Source: an uncultured Gemmatimonadota bacterium (GTDB lineage Bacteria > Latescibacterota > UBA2968 > UBA8231). From it: a stretch of 64,000 nucleotides of DNA. The stretch covers positions 47,977 through 111,976 of the forward strand of contig CAITNQ010000424.1 in assembly GCA_903893785.1 (NCBI GenBank), given 5' to 3'. The position numbers and the translations under genes are program-made. The notes under the pieces are model-generated. The model worked only from the letters and a program-made list of their open reading frames with translations, was not told the DNA's origin and made no database searches. Below, piece by piece: positions 40,587 through 49,181 of this stretch (position 1 is the first letter of the stretch; every line of letters begins with the position of its first letter).

Positions 40587-43070
40587 TCAATACGCCACGG
40601 CTATGAGCCGTGTCTGGGCCGTCGTGGCATCGTCGGCTTCGGCTGAAACCCTCAGCAAGTAAACGCCTGGCGGGACAACCTTGCCACTCTCGTCCATTCC
40701 GTCCCACGACTGGCTGTAACCGCCCGAGGCGCGCATCTGATCGAATGCCCGGACGCACGCTCCGGAAAGATCGTATATCTCCACCTTAACCGGCCGCGTG
40801 GACAGCAGCCGTTGCAGATCGTAGGACACAGTCAACACATCGTTGACGCCATCGCCATTGGGCGAAAACGGATTAGGCGAAACCTTGATGTTACTGACCA
40901 GGTCGGATGTCTGCGTGGTGATGTCCGCGATGACCGCCAGGCTGTTGCGGTCCGTGAGCTGTTCGGTCACGGAGAAATCGACCACATCCTGCGCCTCCAC
41001 CGGCTGGGGGAGGTAGAACGCCACCGTATCGGTGCCTGTCGAACCGCTGCGCACCAGCACCCCATTGCGCGTATAATCTCGCTCGAACTCGGCCGCGGCG
41101 GTGTCCAGGAACGCGTTGGCCCTGAAGCTGGTCCTGAAGTCGATGACCCGTCCTCGGAAGCGCAGCTTGGCCAGCACCGTGTCGCGGGCAGCTGAAGGAA
41201 CTCTGACGGTTGGGAACGCCACCACGAACTGGTCGTCAGCGGTCCTGACCAGTTTGTACTGCCCGGCGCCCGGGAGCTCGCCGCCGCCTGCCGGCGCAGA
41301 AGTTAGCTCGGTGGTGACGCCCTGGTTGCGAAGCGACAGGCCCTCGACCGACTCCACGCGCGCCGGCGTGAACACCTGCAGTCGGTTGAACCCAGCACTC
41401 TTATTGTCGATGAGGGCTTTCAGCGCGAGCACGAACGTGGTGTCCTTGCCAGATACAACGTCTACTGCCGGGGCTACCTCGCCTCCGAGCGAGTATACCA
41501 ACTGCGGAGCCGAATACTCGAAGCGCAGATTGCGCACCACAGTGGCTGCGCTGGCGTCTGAACTGCGGAACGTCAATTCAAACTGGATGTACGGGCGACC
41601 CGAGGGCGCTGGGATCAACTGGCCGCTGGTGGCAGCCTGCGCTCCGCTCCAGAACTCCAGGTCCGGTTCGGAACCGCGGCGCAGGTTGTTGGTCAGGTCA
41701 AGATACTGCGTCCTCTTGAGGCGCACTTTCTCACGCTCAGAAGACGAGAGCGCGCTGAAGATCTCGCGCACGTCCAAGTTAAACGCAGGATCGTTCAAGT
41801 CGATTTCCTGACCCAGGGTCCTGGAACCGGCCCGATGGTCGATGACCTTGGCAACACCGGCCATCCACTCCACCTTGGTCTCGAAATCGTTGATGCGGTA
41901 CAGGATCAGGGGCTCGGCGTTCAAGCCGGTCTGCACCTTGATCTCGACGCTGGACTTGGCCGGATCGCCGATCTTCTCCTCGTCCCAGAACACGCGGCCC
42001 AGAGTCGCCGCTGCAAGCGGTATAGGCTTCGTGGTGTAGACAGCTTCGGGCATGAACCCTTGCGAGTACAGCTCGATCTCGCCCAAGTCGTAGTCCAGCA
42101 GCGTGTTGAACTCCACACGGACATGGCTGGCTTTCTTGGGGGGATCGAAGAGAACAGCCACCGTGTCGCGCGTGTTTACCGGCACCTGCTCGTAGGCCAC
42201 GAACGTGGGGAACGTACGCGCAATGTTGGTGAACAGAGGGAACCCAAGGTTACCGGCGAGGTCTGGGTTGAAGCCGGCCACGTCTACTTCAGTGCCCGGC
42301 TGGCCGACGTACAGCCCGTAACTGGCCAGGCGCTTGGACTGATTCGGGCTGGGATAGAGGCGGAAAAGGCGCAGGGGGAAATAGCGCCCCAAATCGACGA
42401 ACAGGTTCCAGTATTGGGCGACATCCTGCCCGACCCGATCGATCCGCTCGAAATGGGTGTAGGGATCACCGTCAAAGACCTTTGCCATGTAGGCTTCGAG
42501 CTGGTCATTGGTCATCGAGCTCTCGAAGATGCCAAGGCGAATCAGGTTCAGCGAAAGATTGTACTTGCGCGCAGCCGGTGGGCGCGGGAAAGACTCCGCC
42601 ACGTTGACCATGGACGGGATCTCCGTCAGGCCGGCGCTGCGCAGAAGCCGGACCTCCGACGCGCTCCGGGGAAACGATGTCCATTTGGCGATCAGCACTT
42701 GCCCCGCGCTTACCGTGCGCCCCGCCACGGTGGCGGCCTTTGAGGCCACGACGTTCTCGCGCGCAACGCCGCGGGAGAAGTCGAAGAGGACGGAGTCAAG
42801 GTGAGCCTGGGTCCAGCCCGCGCTTGGCACGGAGTCAGGAATGGCGGGAACCGGGATCACCCTCATGGGGTCTAACGGCAAGATGCCATCCGCGTAGCGG
42901 TTCAGGTCGATGGCCTCGAAGAAGCGGTGTTCCGCCAGCGACCCTTCCTTCGTGTTAACCCACGTGCGCCCTTCGCCAGGGATTGACAAGGTCCGGAGTT
43001 CCGCCAACGCAGACCCAGTGTTCATCCCCACCATCAGCAGCACCGCGCTGCAGCAGATCCGGAATCTCAT
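40587..43070 (-). CDS. Surface protein with discoidin-like region and canonical FlgD-Ig tail
   Basis: The ATG at 43070 follows GGGGAG; the open frame extends to 43196 without a site. The 827-residue product has a signal peptide (CCSAVLLMVGMNTGSALA). A discoidin-like region follows (VFDGDPYTHFERIDRV, YWNLFVDLGRYFPLRLFRLYPS). The RPYIQFELTF and VVRNLRFEYSAPQLV elements are shared with its paralogues. The C-terminal domain is a textbook FlgD-Ig/CHU_C module: SPNPFSPNGDGVNDVL, VKVEIYDLSG, WDGMDESGKVVPPGVYLLRV, ending AVAY. It starts after a hairpin downstream of the CBM9 gene and is followed after 33 bases by its paralogue. Confidence 0.85.
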   Translation of the reverse strand: MRFRICCSAVLLMVGMNTGSALAELRTLSIPGEGRTWVNTKEGSLAEHRFFEAIDLNRYADGILPLDPMRVIPVPAIPDSVPSAGWTQAHLDSVLFDFSRGVARENVVASKAATVAGRTVSAGQVLIAKWTSFPRSASEVRLLRSAGLTEIPSMVNVAESFPRPPAARKYNLSLNLIRLGIFESSMTNDQLEAYMAKVFDGDPYTHFERIDRVGQDVAQYWNLFVDLGRYFPLRLFRLYPSPNQSKRLASYGLYVGQPGTEVDVAGFNPDLAGNLGFPLFTNIARTFPTFVAYEQVPVNTRDTVAVLFDPPKKASHVRVEFNTLLDYDLGEIELYSQGFMPEAVYTTKPIPLAAATLGRVFWDEEKIGDPAKSSVEIKVQTGLNAEPLILYRINDFETKVEWMAGVAKVIDHRAGSRTLGQEIDLNDPAFNLDVREIFSALSSSEREKVRLKRTQYLDLTNNLRRGSEPDLEFWSGAQAATSGQLIPAPSGRPYIQFELTFRSSDASAATVVRNLRFEYSAPQLVYSLGGEVAPAVDVVSGKDTTFVLALKALIDNKSAGFNRLQVFTPARVESVEGLSLRNQGVTTELTSAPAGGGELPGAGQYKLVRTADDQFVVAFPTVRVPSAARDTVLAKLRFRGRVIDFRTSFRANAFLDTAAAEFERDYTRNGVLVRSGSTGTDTVAFYLPQPVEAQDVVDFSVTEQLTDRNSLAVIADITTQTSDLVSNIKVSPNPFSPNGDGVNDVLTVSYDLQRLLSTRPVKVEIYDLSGACVRAFDQMRASGGYSQSWDGMDESGKVVPPGVYLLRVSAEADDATTAQTRLIAVAY

Positions 43071-43198
43071 CTCTTGCTCCCCAGATGAAGTCCTGACACC
43101 CGCCGGGCCCAACCAGCCCCCACGACCGGCACACGAGTCGGGGCGCGCCGCCCCGCAGACAGTGTTTGTAGGTGCGGCGGCGCGGAGTGCGGGCAAGG

Positions 43199-43232
43199 AA
43201 GAGAGGGAGGAGAGTTGCTCCCTCCCTCTCTT
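43199..43232 (-). terminator. Stable hairpin between the CBM9 gene and the surface-protein genes
   Basis: A perfect 12-base-pair stem (AAGAGAGGGAGG/CCTCCCTCTCTT) with a ten-base loop lies about 45 bases after the CBM9 stop. No strong T run follows, so it may attenuate read-through or protect the 3' end of the abundant upstream message rather than stop transcription fully. Confidence 0.55.
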
Positions 43233-43277
43233 CTACCGCTCATTCCTCAGTGCAGTGCTACGAAACGATTCCCAGGA

Positions 43278-44174
43278 TCAGAAGGAAGCCTTGATCCGGC
43301 CCCACGAATCGTTCTCGACGGCCGTGCCGCCACCAGCGCCGATCAGGCGACCGTCAACAAAGCGCTCGGCATAGCGCCAGGTAGCGGCCTGACCCGACAG
43401 GGTGTGGAATGCATGGTAGGTACCGGGAACGTCCCAGTCCGGGCAGCTAATCTGGAAGCCCATGATCTTGCCAGGAGCCAGCACCGTGGCCTTGCTGTCA
43501 GCCGGGCTGTTCCAGATCAGATCGTCGAACGGGGTGACGTAGAACTCGAGCACCGTGGTCGCCGGGCCCTGGCCCACCGTCTTGCCGTAACCGTCAGCGT
43601 AGGGAACCTTGTTGACCCAGTCAGCGGCAGCGCCGAGGTAACCGACGTTGACGCCGTCCGGGGTGTCGCCCATGGCCAGATACTGCTGGGCGGTGCGGTT
43701 GTTGTTCAGCTTCTGCTCTTCAGCCGTCCAGTTCTTATCGGCCGAGCCGGTGTAGTCGCCACCCGTGTGGTCGCCGTCGATCATGAACTCGATGCTGTCG
43801 TACTTCCAGAAGTCGCCCGCGGAGCCGCCGGCATACTCGTTGACATAAACGTCGTCAACGCGTTCCATGCACAGGTAGGTATGGTTGCCGGTCTCGTTCC
43901 AGCCCAACCAGATCTTATAGTCCAAGTCGGCGGGGTCGTACTGAGCGCCGTCGCCCACGGTCGGATCGGCGTAGAAGTCGGTCGCGTACAACGAGGGATC
44001 GCCGACCACATTCTCCCAGTCGGCGCTGCTGCCGTCGCGCAGGTCGATGCCACCCAGATCGGCATCGGCAATCTCGTACCAGTTGTAGATCTTGCCGCCG
44101 ATGTGGGCACCGGCGCCGCCGGCCAGCCCGATAACCAGGCTCAGGGCCAGGACAGCCAGAAAGGTCTTCTTCAT
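43278..44174 (-). CDS. Secreted CBM9-like protein, probably abundant
   Basis: The 298-residue product has a classical signal peptide (MKKTFLAVLALSLVIGLAGGAGA). A beta-sandwich follows with YDSIEFMIDGDHTGGDY, close to the EVFIDADHSGG of the protein at 22000-22968. Acidic residues dominate the surface. It has AAGGAG ten bases before ATG, two tandem consensus-like promoters and a leader of about 200 bases containing an unusually perfect Shine-Dalgarno sequence. It is followed by a stable hairpin. These signs suggest high expression and a stable message. It may bind carbohydrate at the surface or form a coat; neither is shown. Confidence 0.82.
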   Translation of the reverse strand: MKKTFLAVLALSLVIGLAGGAGAHIGGKIYNWYEIADADLGGIDLRDGSSADWENVVGDPSLYATDFYADPTVGDGAQYDPADLDYKIWLGWNETGNHTYLCMERVDDVYVNEYAGGSAGDFWKYDSIEFMIDGDHTGGDYTGSADKNWTAEEQKLNNNRTAQQYLAMGDTPDGVNVGYLGAAADWVNKVPYADGYGKTVGQGPATTVLEFYVTPFDDLIWNSPADSKATVLAPGKIMGFQISCPDWDVPGTYHAFHTLSGQAATWRYAERFVDGRLIGAGGGTAVENDSWGRIKASF

Positions 44175-44385
44175 GGCTCAGAACTCCTTCCAGGTTCTCG
44201 TCGTGTGGATGTGAACAACTCGAACTGATGCAGGCAGACCGCCTGCGCGTTGGATCCCGTTCACCTGCCCTCACGACCAGAGCAGATCAGCGGGCCTACC
44301 TCAGAGTCCGGCCATCACCTCCTTTCGACTCCGGTTAGAAAAGAGCAGTGGTTCCTGCCCGAAGAGGCAGCGGCGGAAGCGGACC
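44175..44385 (-). promoter_or_regulatory. Long 5' leader of the CBM9 gene
   Basis: From the tandem promoters the transcript would have a leader of about 200-250 bases. It contains the internal Shine-Dalgarno-like site at 44314-44326, several purine-rich patches and the normal ribosome site next to the ATG. I see no known riboswitch pattern. Confidence 0.5.
44314..44326 (-). promoter_or_regulatory. Perfect 13-base anti-16S match inside the leader (STAB-SD-like)
   Basis: On the minus strand GAAAGGAGGTGAT is complementary to the 3' end of 16S rRNA over its full length, 140 bases before the real start codon. The only start codon near it is an ATG two bases after, opening MAGL and a stop, with spacing too short for good initiation. 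Stabilising Shine-Dalgarno sites of this kind are known in some Firmicutes messages. Flanking GAGTC/GACTC could hold it in a loop. Confidence 0.55.
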
Positions 44386-44415
44386 ATTATTAACGCGCGA
44401 AACAGGAACTGTCAA
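44386..44415 (-). promoter_or_regulatory. Sigma-70 promoter P2 of the CBM9 gene
   Basis: TTGACA and AATAAT are separated by 18 bases on the minus strand, matching six and five consensus positions. The -35 box is preceded by CGAGC, exactly as in P1, so the two boxes form an 11-base direct repeat (CGAGCTTGACA). Confidence 0.7.
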
Positions 44416-44432
44416 GCTCGTAGTAGGCAGGA

Positions 44433-44461
44433 AGTATAGCACACGGAAAACTAGGTGTCAA
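44433..44461 (-). promoter_or_regulatory. Sigma-70 promoter P1 of the CBM9 gene
   Basis: TTGACA and TATACT are separated by exactly 17 bases on the minus strand, matching six and five consensus positions. It is one of the best promoter matches in the window. It lies about 45 bases beyond the stop of the upstream gene, giving the surface cluster its own start. Confidence 0.85.
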
Positions 44462-44506
44462 GCTCGCCCCCCCACACCGGGAACCGCGCAAATCCATGCA
44501 GAACAT

Positions 44507-45439
44507 CTAGTTGCTCGATGAGTCGGCGGCCGCTCTGACGGCCGTTGAATCGGTAACGGAGGCCGAGTCGGGGACCGCCGAGCCCGGGGCTGGCGCGAGA
44601 CGAAGCTGCTTGATGTCGCGCACCCCCAGCGATACGGGTCCGATCGCGGTGGTACCCGTAACCGCACCGTTGACGCGCTCAAAGTACGCCTTGTCGGTCT
44701 CGCCGGCCAGGCGGACCACCGAAGCATCAAGTTCTATCAGCACCTTGCGGCCGGATCGCAACGTCAACATGGCCGGCCGCCACTCGGCTTCCTGGTGGCC
44801 GGGCTCAAACTCAACCGCGGCGATCTTCGCCAACTCGGCGAAACGCTCGCGGCCGCCGATGCGGTAGTCCAGCCGATCAGTGCCGCGAAAACGCACTCCG
44901 GTCAGGTCGAAACGGCGGCCGTCTTCGGTTATGACTGTCGCTTTGAGGACGGCCTCGGGGACGACGGTTTGGCCATCGGCGTGCCGGAAAATGATCTCGC
45001 GCACCTGGCCGGCACGCCGGAAGAACGGCCCCAACTGGGTGTTGCCCGAGAATCCCCGGGTGTCGCCGCCGCCGCCGTCGGTGTTCTGGTCGGAACTGAT
45101 GCTTGCCCCGGTGGCGAACCTACCTCGCTCCTGGCGGCCGCTGCGGAGGGTCACGATCACATCCTGTTCTTCTGCTTGGGCATCGCCCTCGAAACGGATA
45201 CGGTCGATGTCGGTGAAAGATACCACCCGCCGTTCTCCGTTCACGTAGTAATCGAAGCGAGCGGCGCCGCGGAAGGCGAACTGGGTCAGGTCATGCTGGT
45301 TGCCCTCAGCGTCGATCAGGGTCGCCGTCAGCGAGTGCGGCGCTGACCAGGACAGACGCGGCAGGCCAGCCAGACATACGAGGGTCAAGACCACCACGGC
45401 CAAACCTTTTCCAGGGCTGCCTGAGACGACCCGCGACAT
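44507..45439 (-). CDS. Secreted protein with an internal duplication
   Basis: The 310-residue product has a signal peptide (LAVVVLTLVCLAGLPRLSWSA). It then has two copies of a beta-rich unit of about 90 residues. Copy one reads LIDAEGNQHDLTQFAFRGA, YYVNGERRVVSFTDIDRIRF and DVIVTLRSGRQERG. Copy two reads VITEDGRRFDLTGVRFRG, YRIGGRERFAELAKIAAVEF and AMLTLRSGRKVLIE. The C-terminal tail is Ser/Ala/Asp-rich. I do not recognise the family. Both units have the look of small beta-barrel folds that carry a LRSG turn. It lies 40 bases after the lipoprotein gene and is probably cotranscribed with it. Confidence 0.75.
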   Translation of the reverse strand: MSRVVSGSPGKGLAVVVLTLVCLAGLPRLSWSAPHSLTATLIDAEGNQHDLTQFAFRGAARFDYYVNGERRVVSFTDIDRIRFEGDAQAEEQDVIVTLRSGRQERGRFATGASISSDQNTDGGGGDTRGFSGNTQLGPFFRRAGQVREIIFRHADGQTVVPEAVLKATVITEDGRRFDLTGVRFRGTDRLDYRIGGRERFAELAKIAAVEFEPGHQEAEWRPAMLTLRSGRKVLIELDASVVRLAGETDKAYFERVNGAVTGTTAIGPVSLGVRDIKQLRLAPAPGSAVPDSASVTDSTAVRAAADSSSN

Positions 45440-45479
45440 GGTTCCGGTCTCCGTAGTGGGGTGGGTGATGATGGTCGTT

Positions 45480-46196
45480 CTACTGCTGCGAGCCGTCCTG
45501 GGTCCCCTGACCCGACCCGGAAGGTTGCTCCTGGGTCGGAGCCGGGCCGATGGTGATGTTCTGGGGTCGGCCGAAGGTGACCTGCACCGGCCGGATCTCG
45601 TCCACCCCGCTAGCCGAGTTTTCGATCCGCACCTTGTAGTCGCCCACTGGGGCGATGAAATAGCGGACCTCGGTCGAGGTCAACCCCTTGCCCATGACCG
45701 TCTTCAGCGTGTAGTCGTAGATCAGGAAGGGGACCTGGGCGCGCCCGCTCTCGTTCGAATACATGATCTGGAAGCGGCCCACGGGCACCTGAACATAGCG
45801 GTCCTCGCCAGCGCGCACCTCGACATCGGCGACTTGGACAGGTTCCTTGGTGTCCGTATTGACCACCACCGTATAGGTGCCCGGGTCGAGATCAACCATG
45901 GGTGGCCGGTCGGGCCCGCCGCGTTCGTAACCCAGAGGCGAAGTAGACCCCATCCGCGGGTTGGCCTGGTAAACCTCTTTGTCCGTGGCCTGATCCAGGA
46001 TGTAGTAGTTCACCTCGCTGATGCCGCCGGTCTCGAGGATCAGCCGGCCCTTGCCCTCGGGAATACCCGCCGGACCGCCGGCGCCGCGATTGCCGGCCGC
46101 TGGTGTGGTAGCGGCGCACCCGGCCAACCAGGCGCCCAGGACAACGGCAGCGGCGAAAAAGGCGAAGCGGCGGCGTGTTGTGGACGGAGCACCCAT
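45480..46196 (-). CDS. Lipoprotein with PEGA-like beta domains
   Basis: The ATG at 46196 follows GGGGAGGGG; the longer frame to 46259 overlaps the promoter region and is rejected. The 238-residue product has a lipoprotein signal with lipobox LAGC. The mature part has DLDPGTYTVVVNTDTKEPVQV and YFIAPVGDYKVRIENSASG. These are PEGA-type strands as found in surface-exposed Ig-like modules. A Gln/Gly/Ser tail ends the protein. It is first in a two-gene unit behind a sigma-70 promoter. The function is unknown. Confidence 0.75.
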   Translation of the reverse strand: MGAPSTTRRRFAFFAAAVVLGAWLAGCAATTPAAGNRGAGGPAGIPEGKGRLILETGGISEVNYYILDQATDKEVYQANPRMGSTSPLGYERGGPDRPPMVDLDPGTYTVVVNTDTKEPVQVADVEVRAGEDRYVQVPVGRFQIMYSNESGRAQVPFLIYDYTLKTVMGKGLTSTEVRYFIAPVGDYKVRIENSASGVDEIRPVQVTFGRPQNITIGPAPTQEQPSGSGQGTQDGSQQ

Positions 46197-46271
46197 GTTA
46201 CCCCTCCCCTGGCTAGGCCCTTGGCCGCAGGCCGGTACGGCGCCGATGCCCGCGGTCATTCACTCGCCAAC

Positions 46272-46301
46272 TATATAGAGAAACCTGGCAGTAGTTGTCA
46301 A
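46272..46301 (-). promoter_or_regulatory. Sigma-70 promoter of the PEGA-like lipoprotein unit
   Basis: TTGACA and TATATA are separated by 18 bases on the minus strand, matching six and four consensus positions. The predicted leader before the ATG at 46196 is about 70 bases. It lies immediately after the stop of the GT39 gene. Confidence 0.7.
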
Positions 46302-46324
46302 ATAACTCGGCGGCCGGGCCCGGA

Positions 46325-48013
46325 CTACGGCGGCCCGGCCGAGCCGCCGTCGCCAAGCCGAACCAAGAAGAAGCTGCGCTCGGCGGCCGGAACAGTGCGT
46401 CGCGCGGCGGCCAGAGAGGCGCCGTCCGTCCACCAGCTGGGGTACGCCGACGGCAGGCTCACGCCGCGACGGTACAGGCCGGCCAGGATCGCCGGGCGGT
46501 CGCGGACCAGGCCGCCGGGGACAAGGGCAATGTCCGCGCCGGCCGCGGCCAGGCTGTCCAGGGCCGCGCCGCCCAGTTGGTCGGGCGTCAGTTGCCAACC
46601 CTTTCGGTTACAGTAGTACAACATTGTTGGGCTCTGGGAACGGAACGGGGCCCCGGCGTTGTCGTCGAGGTCGACAACGACCAGCAGGGCATCGGCCGGC
46701 AACCGCGAATTCACCACGGCACCCACCTGGTAGCAGCTGGAGTAGTAGTCGTACAAGTGACCGCCGGGCCGGTACAGGGGCTGCACGGCGACGGCGCTCC
46801 AGGCCACCGCGGCAGCGGTCACCAGAGCCACCAGACCGTACCGCCAGGCGGGAGCAAGGGCCGCCCTTGCCCGCCTGGCCCCATCCGCTCGCGGCGGCGA
46901 TGGCGGCAACCAGGCAGCCAGCGCCCGACCGGCCAACAGCGCCCCGGGCGCCAGGAACGGCAGTTGGTAATACTCCAGACGTCGGTTGCCTTCGGGAACC
47001 AGCGCCAAGTAGGCCAGCAATCCGCCCACCCAAGCCCAGGTCACGGCGCTCCGACGGCCATCCGCGCGCCAGTGCCAGGCCGCCAGAAGCGCCAGGGCCA
47101 ACCCGAGCGGGGTCAAAACACCCGTTGCCAGTCGCCGGGCCATGAGCCACCAATACCCGAGGTCGGCGCCGGCACCCGCCCACTTGTCGTACCCGTAGTG
47201 GTTCCAGATGCCGAAGGTCAGCCCCGTCTGCAGGAAGAGGCCGTGGGCGTGCCAGTACCACAGGGCCGGCGGCAGCAGCACCGCAGCCAGGAACAGCCAC
47301 AGGTCGGCACGCCGGAGGAAGCGCCACCCCCAGCGCGACCAGGCGACCGCCACTAGCGCGAACCCCAGGTACAGAGTGGGAATCTTGACCAGAAAGGCAC
47401 CGGCCGCGGCGGCGATAGCCAGCGCCAGGCGGCCCTGACCACCGACCTCAGTCCAGCGGAGAAAGGCAAGGATGGCCCCGACGCTGAACAACATCATCAG
47501 CGCCTCAGGCATGAAGGCGCGGCCGAAGTAGACGCCATAGGGGGACACGAGGAACCACATGGCGGCCAGGCGCGGGGCCCAGCCCACGCCGTAGAGACGG
47601 AGGGCGAGGCCATAGAGGAACAAAGCGGCGGCCGTGAAGGCCAGGGCCGAGAGAGCCCGCCCAACCCACTCGTGGGGACCGCCGAGCAGGCCGTACACCA
47701 AGGCCACGCAAAACGGGTACAGAGGGAACTCACTCTCGACGTAACCGGGTGAGGCACCCCGCCACTCCACGCGGGGGTGCAGCAATTGGTAGCCTTCAGC
47801 CCAGAAGCTGCGGGCGATGGCCGCCGTGTCAGTTTGTCGCCAGGCCTGTTGGTCAATAAGGGGCTGCTGCAGCCAGACGAGACGGGCCGCCAGTCCGAGG
47901 GCCAGCAAGCCCCACAGCCAGCGGTCGCAACGGGCGTTAAGCCACCACCCATCGGCCGACGACGACGCGCCCGACTGCTGGCCACCCACGGCCGCCGCGG
48001 GGACCGTTGGCAT
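46325..48013 (-). CDS. GT39-family (ArnT/PMT-like) membrane glycosyltransferase
   Basis: The 562-residue product has about ten to twelve transmembrane segments. The first periplasmic loop holds the acidic pair typical of GT-C enzymes (WLQQPLIDQQAWRQTDTAAIARSFW), followed by YVESEFPLYPFCVALVYGLLG. Such enzymes use polyprenyl-phosphate sugars as donors on the periplasmic side. The last ~150 residues are a soluble domain with MLYYCNRKGWQL, as in dolichyl-phosphate-mannose-type proteins of uncultured bacteria. It lies three bases after the acyltransferase gene and is the last gene of the galU operon. The acceptor could be lipid, protein or glycan. Confidence 0.85.
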   Translation of the reverse strand: MPTVPAAAVGGQQSGASSSADGWWLNARCDRWLWGLLALGLAARLVWLQQPLIDQQAWRQTDTAAIARSFWAEGYQLLHPRVEWRGASPGYVESEFPLYPFCVALVYGLLGGPHEWVGRALSALAFTAAALFLYGLALRLYGVGWAPRLAAMWFLVSPYGVYFGRAFMPEALMMLFSVGAILAFLRWTEVGGQGRLALAIAAAAGAFLVKIPTLYLGFALVAVAWSRWGWRFLRRADLWLFLAAVLLPPALWYWHAHGLFLQTGLTFGIWNHYGYDKWAGAGADLGYWWLMARRLATGVLTPLGLALALLAAWHWRADGRRSAVTWAWVGGLLAYLALVPEGNRRLEYYQLPFLAPGALLAGRALAAWLPPSPPRADGARRARAALAPAWRYGLVALVTAAAVAWSAVAVQPLYRPGGHLYDYYSSCYQVGAVVNSRLPADALLVVVDLDDNAGAPFRSQSPTMLYYCNRKGWQLTPDQLGGAALDSLAAAGADIALVPGGLVRDRPAILAGLYRRGVSLPSAYPSWWTDGASLAAARRTVPAAERSFFLVRLGDGGSAGPP

Positions 48014-48016
48014 GGG

Positions 48017-48700
48017 TCAGGCGAGGCCGGAGAGGGAGCGCAGGCGCTCGTCAAGGGTAGCGATCAGGTCCTTCAGGTCGGCGAATTGCCCGGTGTACAG
48101 GGGCGCGCCGACGCGGAACACGGCCCGAGCCCGCGGCCGCCATAGGCTTTCGTACTCGAAGCCAATGGGGTACATGGGAATCTGGCAACCGAGCTCCGAC
48201 TCGACCTGGAGCAAGTGCTCGATGATCTCTTTCTGCAGCGGGCCCATGCCGTCGCGGTACCGTTGGCCCTCTGGGTGCGAGACAACGATCTCGCCGCGGC
48301 GGTACAGAAATGACAGGTAGTCAACCGTGCGCTGGTTGGCGGCGCGCGCCCGGGCAATCTCGGCGCGCCGGGCCTCACGGTCCTTAAGCCGGCGCAGGTC
48401 CTTGGGGCGGACAATCTTGACCCCACCCAGGAGTTCCAACACGCCCCACAACCCCACCTTCATCACGTAGTTGGCGTAACGACGGGTGTAGCGGTACAGC
48501 ACCACCCCTTCGACGGGGATGTCGCGGTAGGCCCGGTGTTTGGGCAGGAGGAGTGCGGGTCCGTGGCGGGGCAGCAACTCGCCGCCCTCGATGACCAGTC
48601 GGTGGTACCACAGAACCCGCGCCAGGGCGCCGCGAATGATGTGGGTGGGCCAGTAACAACGCCGCAGGCTGAGTTCAGCTTCGGGCATGGGGCCATGCAC
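48017..48700 (-). CDS. PlsC-like 1-acyl-glycerol-3-phosphate acyltransferase
   Basis: The 227-residue product shows the acyltransferase HX4D motif in PKHRAYRD (His55, Asp60) and the second motif as SHPEGQRYRDG near residue 117-126, in place of the usual FPEGTR. It lacks an obvious N-terminal transmembrane helix and should attach peripherally to the inner membrane, where it would acylate lysophosphatidate or a related acceptor. An ATG four codons downstream is an alternative start; neither has a strong ribosome site. It sits between a small exported protein and the GT39 gene. A role in lipid-anchor or glycolipid formation is possible. Confidence 0.8.
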   Translation of the reverse strand: MHGPMPEAELSLRRCYWPTHIIRGALARVLWYHRLVIEGGELLPRHGPALLLPKHRAYRDIPVEGVVLYRYTRRYANYVMKVGLWGVLELLGGVKIVRPKDLRRLKDREARRAEIARARAANQRTVDYLSFLYRRGEIVVSHPEGQRYRDGMGPLQKEIIEHLLQVESELGCQIPMYPIGFEYESLWRPRARAVFRVGAPLYTGQFADLKDLIATLDERLRSLSGLA

Positions 48701-48715
48701 CGGGGGTGGTCAGGG

Positions 48716-49147
48716 TCACTGGAATATCTCCTTGATCTTGCCCCAGGTGCTGTCGTTGATGTCGGCTCCGGTCCGCCGCGCCAGCGATTGCAGGACCAAC
48801 GCTGCCTGGTCCACCCCAGCGGCCACGACGAACCCGTCGCTGCGGACCACTACCACCCAGTCACCGCTGCCATTCTGAAGCGGGGCCACGGCCGCCGCCA
48901 GTTGGGCTGCCGCCGGCAGCGCGGGGAACACGACCCCCAGGGCCATGTCCCGCGGCAGTGCTACCACCTCGGCGTGCGCGGCCAAACCGCCGGCGCGCAG
49001 CCTGGCCGCGCCGGTGGCAGCAGCGGCTTGGGCGGCGCCCACGTAATAGACGCGATCCAATCCGCCGTCGGCCCCGATGCCCATGGCCGACCGCGCCGCC
49101 AGCAATAGAGCAGCGCCGACCAGCAGCCGCACGACGATCCGTTTCAC
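48716..49147 (-). CDS. Small exported protein, unknown function
   Basis: The 143-residue product starts at GTG with a GGGGAG-type site and has a signal peptide (IVVRLLVGAALLLAARSAMG). The mature part is Ala/Val-rich with alternating hydrophobic strands (DWVVVVRSDGFVVAAGVD) and a short helical C-terminus (TWGKIKEIFQ). I do not recognise it. It lies between the CsgG-like lipoprotein and the acyltransferase with small gaps, so it is part of the operon. A small periplasmic accessory subunit is plausible. Confidence 0.65.
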   Translation of the reverse strand: MKRIVVRLLVGAALLLAARSAMGIGADGGLDRVYYVGAAQAAAATGAARLRAGGLAAHAEVVALPRDMALGVVFPALPAAAQLAAAVAPLQNGSGDWVVVVRSDGFVVAAGVDQAALVLQSLARRTGADINDSTWGKIKEIFQ

Positions 49148-49181
49148 CGCCCGCTTCTCCCCTCTCGCGCGAGGGCCCGGG

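Noticed and set aside
44175..44385. Known riboswitch in the CBM9 leader
   Set aside because: No recognisable aptamer core; the only clear elements are the promoter, the orphan Shine-Dalgarno site and purine patches.
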